64,000 nt of DNA from Flavobacterium sp. SLB02 (GTDB lineage: Bacteria > Bacteroidota > Bacteroidia > Flavobacteriales > Flavobacteriaceae), in contig NZ_CP045928.1 in assembly GCF_009664855.1 (NCBI RefSeq), forward strand, positions 2,759,755 to 2,823,754, read 5' to 3'. Shown in pieces: positions 34,688-43,342 of this stretch (position 1 is its first letter; each line of letters starts with the position of its first letter). The position numbers and the translations under genes were made by a program. A model generated the notes under the pieces. It worked only from the letters and a program-made list of their open reading frames with translations, did not search any database and was not told the origin of the DNA.

Positions 34688-35596
34688 ATGAAGAATTCAT
34701 CACAAAAGGAAAAAATAAAAGTTAGAGAAGGTTTTTTAGGACAACGCATGATCGTGATCCCTAAAAACATCCTTTCGAGCATCAAAAAGAATGCGCTTAT
34801 TGCCAGTTTGTATTTTACGGATATTGGCGTTTTCCCTAATGCAAGCCACCACTCGATGAAACGAAAACACGGAAGCAAACAATACATCCTGATTTATTGT
34901 TATAAAGGCGAAGGTATTATCAGTAAAGAAAATAAAACCATAACGCTAAAAGCGAATACCTTTTATATAATACCTCCTGAAGTGGCGCATGACTATTATG
35001 CTTTGAAACAAAATCCGTGGAGTATTTACTGGATTCACTTTACCGGGCCTCAAGCACCGCATTTCTATGAGAAATTCATCACCGAATTTCCAGACACAGC
35101 GCCGCAATTATCACTGGAAGAAAGACGTATCGAACTTTTCGAAAATATACTGGATGTTATGGAAGACGGTTACAGTGCCAGTAATCTTGAATATGCCAAT
35201 CTCTCGTTATGGCAACTATTGAATGCTTTTTTATATGAGCGATTTTTCATCAAAAAAAACAAGATATTTTCAGAGGATAATACTATTGAGTCCTCCATTG
35301 ACTATATGAAAAAACATTTGGATTTATCCTTAAAAATCAATGATGTAGCGGCTTATTTCAACTACTCGTCATCGCACTTTTTTACCTTGTTTAAGAAGCA
35401 AACCGGCTACTCTCCTATACATTATTTCAACTATTTAAAAATGCAGAAAGCCTGTCAGTACCTCAGCTTTACCACTATGAGTATAAAGGAAATAAGCTTT
35501 GCTTTAGGGTTCAATGATCCGTTGTATTTCTCTCGTTTATTCAAAAAAATAATGAGTACTTCACCCATACAATACCGTACTGAATACAAGCAGTAA
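34688..35596 (+). CDS. AraC-family activator of the galactoside module
   Basis: A 302-residue protein with an AraC-type sugar-binding cupin (about 20-165: FTDIGVFPNASHHSMKRKHGSKQYILIYCYKGEGII, FYIIPPEVAHDYYALKQNPWSIYWIHFTGP) and two helix-turn-helix motifs at the end (about 205-300, LSLKINDVAAYFNYSSSHFFTLFKKQTGYSPIHYFNYLKMQKACQYLSFTTMSIKEISFALGFNDPLYFSRLFKK). The cupin resembles that of arabinose/galactose-sensing AraC proteins. The ATG at 34688 is preferred to a TTG 21 bases earlier. It lies between the galM and symporter promoters, each carrying the same 21-bp direct repeat. Confidence 0.9.
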   Translation: MKNSSQKEKIKVREGFLGQRMIVIPKNILSSIKKNALIASLYFTDIGVFPNASHHSMKRKHGSKQYILIYCYKGEGIISKENKTITLKANTFYIIPPEVAHDYYALKQNPWSIYWIHFTGPQAPHFYEKFITEFPDTAPQLSLEERRIELFENILDVMEDGYSASNLEYANLSLWQLLNAFLYERFFIKKNKIFSEDNTIESSIDYMKKHLDLSLKINDVAAYFNYSSSHFFTLFKKQTGYSPIHYFNYLKMQKACQYLSFTTMSIKEISFALGFNDPLYFSRLFKKIMSTSPIQYRTEYKQ

Positions 35597-35646
35597 CGCA
35601 ATTGTTTTCGTATTTTAGCCCAAAGCATCAAAAAATCGTATTATAG

Positions 35647-35702
35647 TCCATCTATTCAAAAAAAATATCCATAAATCAAAGGTTCCTATTCCGCTAATTT
35701 TA
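35647..35702 (+). promoter_or_regulatory. Symporter promoter with AraC-type direct-repeat operator
   Basis: TCCAT at 35647-35651 and 35668-35672, start to start exactly 21 bp, with a run of A between and TAG before the distal copy. A -7-like TAATTTTA lies at 35695-35702, 22 bases after the proximal TCCAT; in the galM promoter this distance is 21. Confidence 0.6.
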
Positions 35703-35724
35703 CAAAAGCTATTAAAACCTTTTT

Positions 35725-37134
35725 ATGAAAAATTATAATTATACCTTTTTACTATCAATTAGCCTTGTTGCAGCATTGGGTGGTCTACTCTTTGGTTACG
35801 ACTGGGTTGTAATAGGTGGTGCAAAACCATTTTACGAAATTTATTTTGGCATTTCAGATTCTCCGGCTTTACAAGGCTGGGCCATGAGTAGTGCCCTTGT
35901 AGGCTGTGTTGCGGGAGCAGCAGTTGCCGGAAAACTGGCAGATACCTACGGAAGACGCCCAATGTTGATTGTTGCCGCAGTATTATTCTCTATATCGGCA
36001 ATTGGTACCGGAGCTTCAGAAACCTTTACCATATTTATTATCTGGCGTATTATTGGCGGTATCGGGATTGGGATCGCCTCTACAATTTCGCCCTTATATA
36101 TTGCCGAAATCGCTCCGCAGGAAACACGAGGCCTTTTTGTATCGATCAACCAACTTACTGTAGTAATAGGTATTCTTGCCGCACAAATTACCAATATGTT
36201 GATTACCGAGGTTATTCCTGCAGGTTATACGCATGCCGAAATTTTGGCTTCCTGGAACGGACAAACCGGCTGGAGATGGATGTTTTGGGCAGGATTTTTC
36301 CCGGCCGTTTTATTCTTTATTCTAATGTTTTTAATTCCTGAAAGCCCCAGATATCTGGCTAAAAAAGGAAATTACGATTCGGCAGAAAATACACTTACAA
36401 AAATTGGAGGTTTGGCCTACGCCAAAGAAGCTTCTGTAAAAATAAAAGAAACTTTTACGCATGAAACCGAGAAAACCGATTTCAGAATGTTGCTGGACAA
36501 AAAAGCTTTACCAATACTTGTTATAGGGATTGTATTAGCTGCTTTTCAGCAATGGTGCGGTATTAATATCATTTTCAACTATGCTCAGGAAATCTTTGTT
36601 TCAGCGGGTTATAGTATCAATGATTTGTTCATGAATATTGTCATTACCGGAAGCATCAACCTTATTTTTACTCTTGTTGCGATGGGAACTGTAGACAAAA
36701 TTGGTCGTAAAAAACTAATGCTTTTTGGTTCCGGTGCACTTGCTGTAATCTATGCTTTATTGGGTTATTTTTATTATACCAATGTAACCGGTTTCCCTTT
36801 ATTATTACTAGTATTGTTAGCCATCGCTATTTATGCAATGTCCCTCGCTCCTATTACCTGGGTAATTTTATCTGAAATTTTCCCTAACCGAATCAGAGGT
36901 GTTGCGATGTCTGTAGCCACATTTGCACTCTGGATCGCCTCTGCGCTTTTAGTACAAACCTTCCCTATTTTCAATGAATATCTGGGTACATCAGGCACTT
37001 TCTGGTTGTACGGGATTATCTGTGCCTTAGGATTCGTGTTTGTATTTAGAAAACTTCCTGAAACCAAAAACAAAAGTCTTGAAGAGATTGAAGAACTGAT
37101 GGTTTCTGATAAAAATTCAAAGAATATTCAATAA
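35725..37134 (+). CDS. Sugar:H+ symporter, MFS sugar porter family
   Basis: A 469-residue inner-membrane protein with 12 helices and the sugar-porter signatures GGLLFGYDWVVIGGA (helix 1), GKLADTYGRRPML (loop 2-3), IPESPRYLAKKG (end of helix 6), QQWCGINIIFNYAQEI (helix 7), DKIGRKKLMLFG (loop 8-9) and LPETKNKSLEEIE (C-terminus). It resembles XylE, GalP and AraE; with galM and an alpha-galactosidase nearby, galactose is the most likely substrate. The DUF5107-TPR gene follows after 18 bases, so the two form an operon under the AraC-type site. Confidence 0.9.
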   Translation: MKNYNYTFLLSISLVAALGGLLFGYDWVVIGGAKPFYEIYFGISDSPALQGWAMSSALVGCVAGAAVAGKLADTYGRRPMLIVAAVLFSISAIGTGASETFTIFIIWRIIGGIGIGIASTISPLYIAEIAPQETRGLFVSINQLTVVIGILAAQITNMLITEVIPAGYTHAEILASWNGQTGWRWMFWAGFFPAVLFFILMFLIPESPRYLAKKGNYDSAENTLTKIGGLAYAKEASVKIKETFTHETEKTDFRMLLDKKALPILVIGIVLAAFQQWCGINIIFNYAQEIFVSAGYSINDLFMNIVITGSINLIFTLVAMGTVDKIGRKKLMLFGSGALAVIYALLGYFYYTNVTGFPLLLLVLLAIAIYAMSLAPITWVILSEIFPNRIRGVAMSVATFALWIASALLVQTFPIFNEYLGTSGTFWLYGIICALGFVFVFRKLPETKNKSLEEIEELMVSDKNSKNIQ

Positions 37135-37152
37135 TTTAAATTTCATTACATC

Positions 37153-40100
37153 ATGCAAAAAGTAAATGTTTGGAAGGAAAAAATAATCCTACCAACCTAT
37201 GAGGTGGGCAAACCTGAAAAAAATCCTGTATTCATTGAAAAAAGAGTTTATCAGGGAAGTAACGGATCTGTATATCCTTATCCGGTTATTGAAAAAATCG
37301 CAGACGAAAAAGTCGATAAAGAATATCAGGCCGTTTATCTTGAAAATGAGTTTGTTAAAATAATGATCTTGCCTGAACTTGGCGGACGTGTGCATATGGC
37401 GTACGACAAGACCAAAGAACGTCATTTTGTATATTATAATCAGGTTGTAAAACCAGCATTAGTAGGACTTACAGGCCCTTGGATTTCGGGCGGAATTGAG
37501 TTTAACTGGCCGCAACACCACAGACCAACGACTTTTGATCCGGTAGATTTTACCATCAAAGAACATGAAGATGGAAGCGCAACAGTTTGGTGCAGCGAGG
37601 TTGAACGTATGTTTAGAACCAAAGGTATGGCAGGATTTAGATTATATCCTGACAAAGCATATTTAGAAATCAAAGCGCAATTGTACAACAGAACTTCGTT
37701 CCCACAAACCTTTTTATGGTGGGCAAATCCTGCGGTTAAAGTAAACGACGATTATCAATCGGTTTTTCCACCGGATGTAAATGCTGTTTTTGACCACGGT
37801 AAACGTGATGTTTCGTCTTTTCCAATTGCAAAAGGAACATATTATAAGGTAGATTATTCACCAGGAACTGATATTTCGCGCTATAAGAATATTCCAGTTC
37901 CAACCTCTTACATGGCGATTGCGTCTAAATATAATTTTGTGGGCGGATACGAAAATGATTCAAAAGGCGGATTATTGCACGTAGCCAACCACCATGTTTC
38001 TCCGGGAAAAAAACAATGGACTTGGGGACATGGCGATTTTGGTCGTGCCTGGGATCGTAACCTTACCGATGAAGATGGTCCGTATATCGAATTGATGTGT
38101 GGAGTTTACACGGATAATCAGCCTGATTTTACGTGGATTATGCCAGGTGAACAAAAAGATTTTACACAATATTTTATGCCATACCGTGATTTAGGTATTG
38201 TGAAAAATGCGACCAAAAATGCAATGGTTAATCTGGAAAGTATCGACAATAAATTAGTGATTAAAGCCTATACAACGGGCGTTTACCCAAATACTACTGT
38301 TACTTTAAAAAATAACGACACTGTTTTATTCCAAAAACAATACGATGCTTCTCCCTACAATTCATTCGAAGAAACGATTGATTTTGAGAATACTTCTTTA
38401 GAAGGATTATCGATTTCAGTAACTGATGCTGATAATAAAGTTTTGGTTGATTGGATTTATGAAGGACAAAATGAAGACGAAATTCCTGAAGCCGCAAAAC
38501 CTGCCCTTGCTCCGGAAGCTATCGAAAGTAATGAGCAATTGTTCCTTACAGCGCAGCATTTAGAGCAATACAGACACGCTACTTATAGTCCGATTCCGTA
38601 TTACAAAGAAGCTATAAAACGTGATGCTGGCGACGTTCGTTCGAATAATGCAATGGGATTATGGTTTATGCGAAGAGCTAAATTTACAGAAGCTGAACCT
38701 TATTTTAGAGCGGCTATCAAAACTTTGACGCAAAGAAATCCGAATCCGTATGATGGAGAACCTTATTTCAATTTAGGTTTATGTCTTAAATATCAAGATA
38801 AAAACAAAGAAGCTTATGATGCTTTTTATAAAGCAACATGGAATGCGGCCTGGCAAAATCAAGGTTACTTCTATGTAGCCCAACTTGACGCATTAAATGG
38901 TGATTATGAATTGGCTTTAACACACATCAAAAAAGCAATTTCTAAAAACACCGAAGATCATAAAGCGTTGCATTTACAAGTCGCTTTCCTTAGAAAATTA
39001 AACCAAAAAGAAAAAGCGCTTGAACTTGCGAATAATTATCTAGAAAATGATTGTTTCAATTTTGGATTACTTTTCGAGAAATATATTTTAAGCAATGACA
39101 AAAAAGACCTTGCGTATTTTAATTCATTAATCAGAAACAACATTCATACGTATATAGAATATGCATTAGATTATGCTGCTGCAGGTTTCTATCAGGAAGC
39201 TGTAAGTTTATTAACCGAAGGGTTAAAAGACGAAGAAACGTATCCAATGGCGTGGTATTATGCAGGTTCGTTCTATGAAAAATTAAATGATTTCGGTCAA
39301 GCCGAAAAATGCTTCAAAATGGCGTCTCAGGCAAAACCAGATTATTGTTTTCCAAATCAGCTTGAAGCTGCATTGGTACTTCAAAATGTAATTGAGAAAC
39401 AAACCAATGATGCAAAAGCTTTGTATTATTTAGGAAACTTCTGGTACGCTTCTAAATATTATGATGATGCAATTTCTTGCTGGGAACAATCGGTAGCTAT
39501 CGATGATACTTTCCCGACTGTGCATCGTAATTTGGCTTTGGCGTATTACAATAAATTAGAAAACGAACAAAAAGCGCTTGCCAGTTTAGAGAAAGCATTC
39601 TCATTAGATTTAGAAGATTCAAGAATCCTAATGGAATTGGATCAATTGTACAAACGTTTGAACAGGGATTTGGTTTTCAGACTGGCTTTCTTAGAGAAAC
39701 ATTTAGAATTGGTGATTCAGCGTGATGATGTTTATTTAGAAAGAGTGGCTTTGTACAACCTTTTAGGTAAACACGATAAAGCCCTAACTTTATTACAAAA
39801 CCGAATTTTCCATCCGTGGGAAGGTGGCGAAGGAAAAGTAAGCGGACAATATCTCACCAGTTTAACTAAAATTGCCAAACAACAAATCTCAGAAGGCAAT
39901 TATGATAAAGCCATTGAGCTTTTAGAACAAGCGCAAACTTATCCTGATAATCTTGGCGAAGGAAAATTACCGGGCGCTCAGGAAAATGATATTCATTACT
40001 GGTTAGGTGTTGCTTTCGATAAAAAGAACAATCAAGAAGAAGCCAATAACTGGTGGCATAAAGCCACTCAGGGATTAGAAGATCCAACGGCAGCGATTTT

Positions 40101-40464
40101 CTACAACGATCAGCAACCGGATAAAATTTTCTATCAAGGTCTGGCTTTCTTAAAATTAAATGATCTTGCTGAAGCCAATAAACGTTTCGAAAAGCTGGTG
40201 GCTTACGCTCAAAAACATCTAAACGATCATGTTATGATTGATTATTTTGCGGTATCACTACCTGATCTTATGATTTGGGAAGATGACTTAGACAAACGAA
40301 ATAAAATTCACTGCTTGTACATGCAGGGATTAGGGCTTTTAGGTTTGGATAAAAAAGCAGAAGCTGAAGAAACTTTTACAACCGTTCTTTCTGAAGAAAA
40401 AAGCCATTCAGGCGTTACCATACATTTGTCTTTATTGAAAAATGAAGAATCCGTTTCTGTTTAA
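37153..40464 (+). CDS. DUF5107 mutarotase-like protein with long TPR region
   Basis: A 1103-residue cytosolic protein with no signal peptide. The N-terminal part (about 20-360) is DUF5107: QAVYLENEFVKIMILPELGGRVHMAYDKTKERHFVYYN, GPWISGGIEFNWPQHHRPTTFDPVD, LWWANPAVKVNDDYQSVFPPDV and WTWGHGDFGRAWDRNLTDEDGPYIELM, a beta-sandwich resembling aldose mutarotases, with several His/Asp/Glu that could form an active site. A linker (360-470) leads to at least ten tetratricopeptide-like helical pairs (about 470-1090). No enzymatic reaction is established to my knowledge. Cotranscription with a sugar symporter and probable coregulation with galM suggest it acts on or senses an incoming sugar. Confidence 0.88.
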   Translation: MQKVNVWKEKIILPTYEVGKPEKNPVFIEKRVYQGSNGSVYPYPVIEKIADEKVDKEYQAVYLENEFVKIMILPELGGRVHMAYDKTKERHFVYYNQVVKPALVGLTGPWISGGIEFNWPQHHRPTTFDPVDFTIKEHEDGSATVWCSEVERMFRTKGMAGFRLYPDKAYLEIKAQLYNRTSFPQTFLWWANPAVKVNDDYQSVFPPDVNAVFDHGKRDVSSFPIAKGTYYKVDYSPGTDISRYKNIPVPTSYMAIASKYNFVGGYENDSKGGLLHVANHHVSPGKKQWTWGHGDFGRAWDRNLTDEDGPYIELMCGVYTDNQPDFTWIMPGEQKDFTQYFMPYRDLGIVKNATKNAMVNLESIDNKLVIKAYTTGVYPNTTVTLKNNDTVLFQKQYDASPYNSFEETIDFENTSLEGLSISVTDADNKVLVDWIYEGQNEDEIPEAAKPALAPEAIESNEQLFLTAQHLEQYRHATYSPIPYYKEAIKRDAGDVRSNNAMGLWFMRRAKFTEAEPYFRAAIKTLTQRNPNPYDGEPYFNLGLCLKYQDKNKEAYDAFYKATWNAAWQNQGYFYVAQLDALNGDYELALTHIKKAISKNTEDHKALHLQVAFLRKLNQKEKALELANNYLENDCFNFGLLFEKYILSNDKKDLAYFNSLIRNNIHTYIEYALDYAAAGFYQEAVSLLTEGLKDEETYPMAWYYAGSFYEKLNDFGQAEKCFKMASQAKPDYCFPNQLEAALVLQNVIEKQTNDAKALYYLGNFWYASKYYDDAISCWEQSVAIDDTFPTVHRNLALAYYNKLENEQKALASLEKAFSLDLEDSRILMELDQLYKRLNRDLVFRLAFLEKHLELVIQRDDVYLERVALYNLLGKHDKALTLLQNRIFHPWEGGEGKVSGQYLTSLTKIAKQQISEGNYDKAIELLEQAQTYPDNLGEGKLPGAQENDIHYWLGVAFDKKNNQEEANNWWHKATQGLEDPTAAIFYNDQQPDKIFYQGLAFLKLNDLAEANKRFEKLVAYAQKHLNDHVMIDYFAVSLPDLMIWEDDLDKRNKIHCLYMQGLGLLGLDKKAEAEETFTTVLSEEKSHSGVTIHLSLLKNEESVSV

Positions 40465-40530
40465 GTTAGTATAGGTATTTTAAACAGTTAGACCTGAAAG
40501 GCTTAAAATATTTCGGGTCTTTGGGAATAA

Positions 40531-40567
40531 AAAAAGGTTTGATGATTAATTTCATCAAACCTTTTTT
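40531..40567 (+). terminator. Terminator of the symporter-DUF5107 operon
   Basis: AAAAGGTTTGATGA pairs with TCATCAAACCTTTT followed by a T run. A weaker AGACC...GGGTCT hairpin at 40489-40521 precedes it. Confidence 0.88.
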
Positions 40568-40591
40568 GTTGTTTTTTTTTGAGTACTGAAT

Positions 40592-40783
40592 ATGGTACGC
40601 GGATGATACGGATTCGCTTCGCGAAAACGCGGATAAAAACGGATTTTTTATTTTACTTTCATATTAGCTACTCGCAATCTTGTCATCCTGAGGCACGAAG
40701 GATCACACACGTAGCTCTACAAAGATTGGTGATTCAGATTGCGGAGTTTCTAGTGTAATCCTTCGTGCCTCAGGATGACAAAC
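40592..40783. repeat. Dispersed palindromic intergenic repeat, family A, copy 2
   Basis: Same composition and orientation as 579-775: GTACGCGGATGATACGG, GATTCGCTTCGCGAAAACGC, GGATTTTTTATTTTAC, then the inverted repeat GTCATCCTGAGGCACGAAGG ... CCTTCGTGCCTCAGGATGAC. It separates the DUF5107 operon from the convergent GH92 gene. Confidence 0.8.
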
Positions 40784-40838
40784 TGTATGCGCAAATAATA
40801 GAATTAAAATCTGTGGGCAATTTTTGCAAAATATAAAT

Positions 40839-43106
40839 CTATTTAATCGGTCTATCTTCTAATTTACTCCCCCATTGCTTATTAGGCTTTCCTCCCATAA
40901 CAAATTCTAAAGTTCCTCCGGCATCAATATCTGCTTGATTAATAAAGGTTTTGTTATAACTTTTCCCATTCAGTTTGGCGCTTTGGATATAAATATTTTT
41001 ATCAGAAACGTTCTTGGCTATAACTTTAAAAATCTTTCCATCTTTCAATTGAATAGAAGCTTCTTTAAGTAAAGGCGATCCAATAACATAAGTACTACTT
41101 GCAGGATTAACAGGATAAAAACCAATGGCACTAAATATATACCAGGCCGAAAGTTCTCCACAATCGTCATTACCGGAATAACCGGATGAAGTGGTATTGT
41201 ACATTTTATTCAAAATTTCGGCTACGTATTGTTGTGTTTTCCAGGGTTGTCCTGCGTAATTATACAAATAAGCGATATGATGACTTGGCTCATTTCCGTG
41301 TGCGTATTGACCGATGAAACCTGAAGCGTTGTCATTTACTTCTTCGGGTTTGTCTTCTAAGGTGAAAAAAGTATCTAGTTTTTTGGTGAAAACATAATCG
41401 CCGCCCACTAAACCTACAAGTCCTTTTACATCTTGCGGAACATACCAAAAGTATTGCCAGCCATTGCCTTCTGTAAACGGATATCCGCCATTTGCGCCGT
41501 ATTTTAAAGGATCAAATGGACCAATCCAATTGCCTTTGTCGTCTTTGGCTCTAAAAAATCCTATTTGTTTGTCGTATAGATTTCTATAAAATTGAGAACG
41601 TTTTGTAAAATGATTGTAATCATCTGTTTTACCCAGTTTTTTCGCTAATTCGGCCACGCACCAATCATCGTAAGCCATTTCTAAAGTCAATGAAACCGAC
41701 TGGGATTTTAGATTCTCAGGAATATAACCGTACTTTTCCCAAAGACTAAATGGTGATCCCGGATGTTCACGTGTTGACGAATTCTTTACAGCTTCGAACG
41801 CTGCTTCGGTATCAATTCCTTTTAGATTTTTAAGAACGGCATCAACCACAACCGGAATGGCGTGATTGCCTATCATACAGTAATTCTCCTGTCCCCACAA
41901 TTGCCAGATGGGTAAATAACCAAAGACTTTATAATATGCCAACATACTATTTACAAAATCAACCGAACGTTCTGGCTGCGTTATAGTGTATAATGGATGT
42001 GCACCACGATAGGTATCCCATAAAGAGAATGTTGAATAATAAGGTTTGGATGAATTTCTGGTGGTAAAATCGGCTGCGGGGTAATCTCCGCTCAAATCTG
42101 ATAAAGTATTCGGCTGGATGAAAGTATGGTACAAAGCAGTGTAGAAAATTTGCTTTTGCTCTGGTGTTCCGTCAATTTTTATCTTGCTGAGTTCTTTTTC
42201 CCAAACGGCATCGGCAGCATTTACGGTTGCATTAAAATCCCAATTAAGAATTTCAGCCTGAACATTCAAACGTGCATTTTCGATACTTGTGGCAGAGATT
42301 CCAACTTTTACCAAAACTTCTTGTTGTTTTGAGGTATCAAAATCTAAAATAGCTCTAATTGCATTTCCGTTGACTATTTTAGCATTATCATAAATATTTC
42401 CGCCATCTCTAACATGATTACGGATTATAGGTTGCGAGAATTCAGCGTGAAAAAATACTTTTCGCATTGGCGCCCAGCCCGTGATAACGCGATATCCTTC
42501 GATCGTATGATCATTAGGAAATGAAAGCTGTGATGCAATAATACGTGTATTCCAATCTGATTTTTTCATCGAATGATCTAAATCGATCACGATATGAGCT
42601 TCTTTACTTTTAGGAAAACTGTATTTATGAAAACCGGCGTGTGTAGTTGCAGTAAGTTTTGCTCTTATCTGATAATCTAACAATTCTACACTGTAATAAC
42701 CGGGTTTAGCCGATTCTTTTTCATGAGAAAATTTAGACTGATACGCATTTTGTCCGGCTTCTTCTTTGACTATTGCGCCACTAAATGGCATCAACATAAC
42801 ATCAAATAATTCGGCTACTCCGGTTCCGCTTAAATGGGTGTGACTGAAACCTGCAATAGTGGTGTCGTTATAATTATAACCGCTGGCAACGCTCCAATCC
42901 GGAGTATTTCTCGTGTCAGGACTCAATTGCACCATCCCAAATGGAACTGTTGCTCCGGGATAATTATTCCCCGAAAGCGGCGAACCATGTGCTGCTCCCG
43001 TACCTATGAAAGGGTTTACGTGCGAGGTTATTTTTTCTGTGGTTTGTGCTCCCAGGACTATTGAACTTAATAGTGTTCCAAAGAGCATTATTTTAGTAAA
43101 ATTCAT
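40839..43106 (-). CDS. GH92 exo-alpha-mannosidase
   Basis: A 755-residue periplasmic enzyme with signal peptide (about 1-20). It shows the GH92 hallmarks: VNPFIGTG and GNNYPGATVPFGMVQLSPDT at the start of the N-terminal sandwich, LSGTGVAE, the (alpha/alpha)6 barrel motifs SLWDTYRGAHPLYTI and WQLWGQENYCMIGNHAIPVVVDA, and SGNDDCGELSAWYIFSAIGFYPVNP with the acidic pair usually serving as catalytic base and calcium ligands. GH92 enzymes are calcium-dependent inverting alpha-mannosidases. It is the last gene of the minus-strand locus, 236 bases after GH95, with a repeat and hairpin between. Confidence 0.9.
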   Translation of the reverse strand: MNFTKIMLFGTLLSSIVLGAQTTEKITSHVNPFIGTGAAHGSPLSGNNYPGATVPFGMVQLSPDTRNTPDWSVASGYNYNDTTIAGFSHTHLSGTGVAELFDVMLMPFSGAIVKEEAGQNAYQSKFSHEKESAKPGYYSVELLDYQIRAKLTATTHAGFHKYSFPKSKEAHIVIDLDHSMKKSDWNTRIIASQLSFPNDHTIEGYRVITGWAPMRKVFFHAEFSQPIIRNHVRDGGNIYDNAKIVNGNAIRAILDFDTSKQQEVLVKVGISATSIENARLNVQAEILNWDFNATVNAADAVWEKELSKIKIDGTPEQKQIFYTALYHTFIQPNTLSDLSGDYPAADFTTRNSSKPYYSTFSLWDTYRGAHPLYTITQPERSVDFVNSMLAYYKVFGYLPIWQLWGQENYCMIGNHAIPVVVDAVLKNLKGIDTEAAFEAVKNSSTREHPGSPFSLWEKYGYIPENLKSQSVSLTLEMAYDDWCVAELAKKLGKTDDYNHFTKRSQFYRNLYDKQIGFFRAKDDKGNWIGPFDPLKYGANGGYPFTEGNGWQYFWYVPQDVKGLVGLVGGDYVFTKKLDTFFTLEDKPEEVNDNASGFIGQYAHGNEPSHHIAYLYNYAGQPWKTQQYVAEILNKMYNTTSSGYSGNDDCGELSAWYIFSAIGFYPVNPASSTYVIGSPLLKEASIQLKDGKIFKVIAKNVSDKNIYIQSAKLNGKSYNKTFINQADIDAGGTLEFVMGGKPNKQWGSKLEDRPIK

Positions 43107-43148
43107 TGTTTAGAATTAAATTAGTAAAACATGATTTCATTCTTTTAT

Positions 43149-43288
43149 TGAATAGGCTCCAGCTTTAGCTGGAGATTTTAAGAATTGAATATAATAATGG
43201 CTTTAGCCAAAATACTTTAAGATTTCGGCTAAAGCCATATTTGAGATGAATTTCTATTACCTTCAGCTAAAGACGGAGTCTATTCAAT
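43149..43288. repeat. Palindromic repeat, family D copy 2
   Basis: TTGAATAGGCTCCAGCTTTAGC at the left pairs, with some mismatches, with GCTAAAGACGGAGTCTATTCAA at the right (read as two blocks), with an inner GGCTTTAGCC / GGCTAAAGCC hairpin. Same plan as 18805-18932. Confidence 0.75.
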
Positions 43289-43290
43289 GT

Positions 43291-43329
43291 AGTAGATCTA
43301 ACAGGTTTTAAAAACCTGTTAGGTCTACT
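43291..43329 (-). terminator. Hairpin after the GH95 gene
   Basis: AGTAGATCTAACAGGTTTT pairs with AAAACCTGTTAGGTCTACT. It is the AACAGGTTTTAAAACCTGTT member of the hairpin family seen at 11369 and 54489. It lies 13 bases after the GH95 stop; the lack of a long T tract suggests a partial terminator. Confidence 0.6.
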
Positions 43330-43342
43330 TAAATTCTACAAA

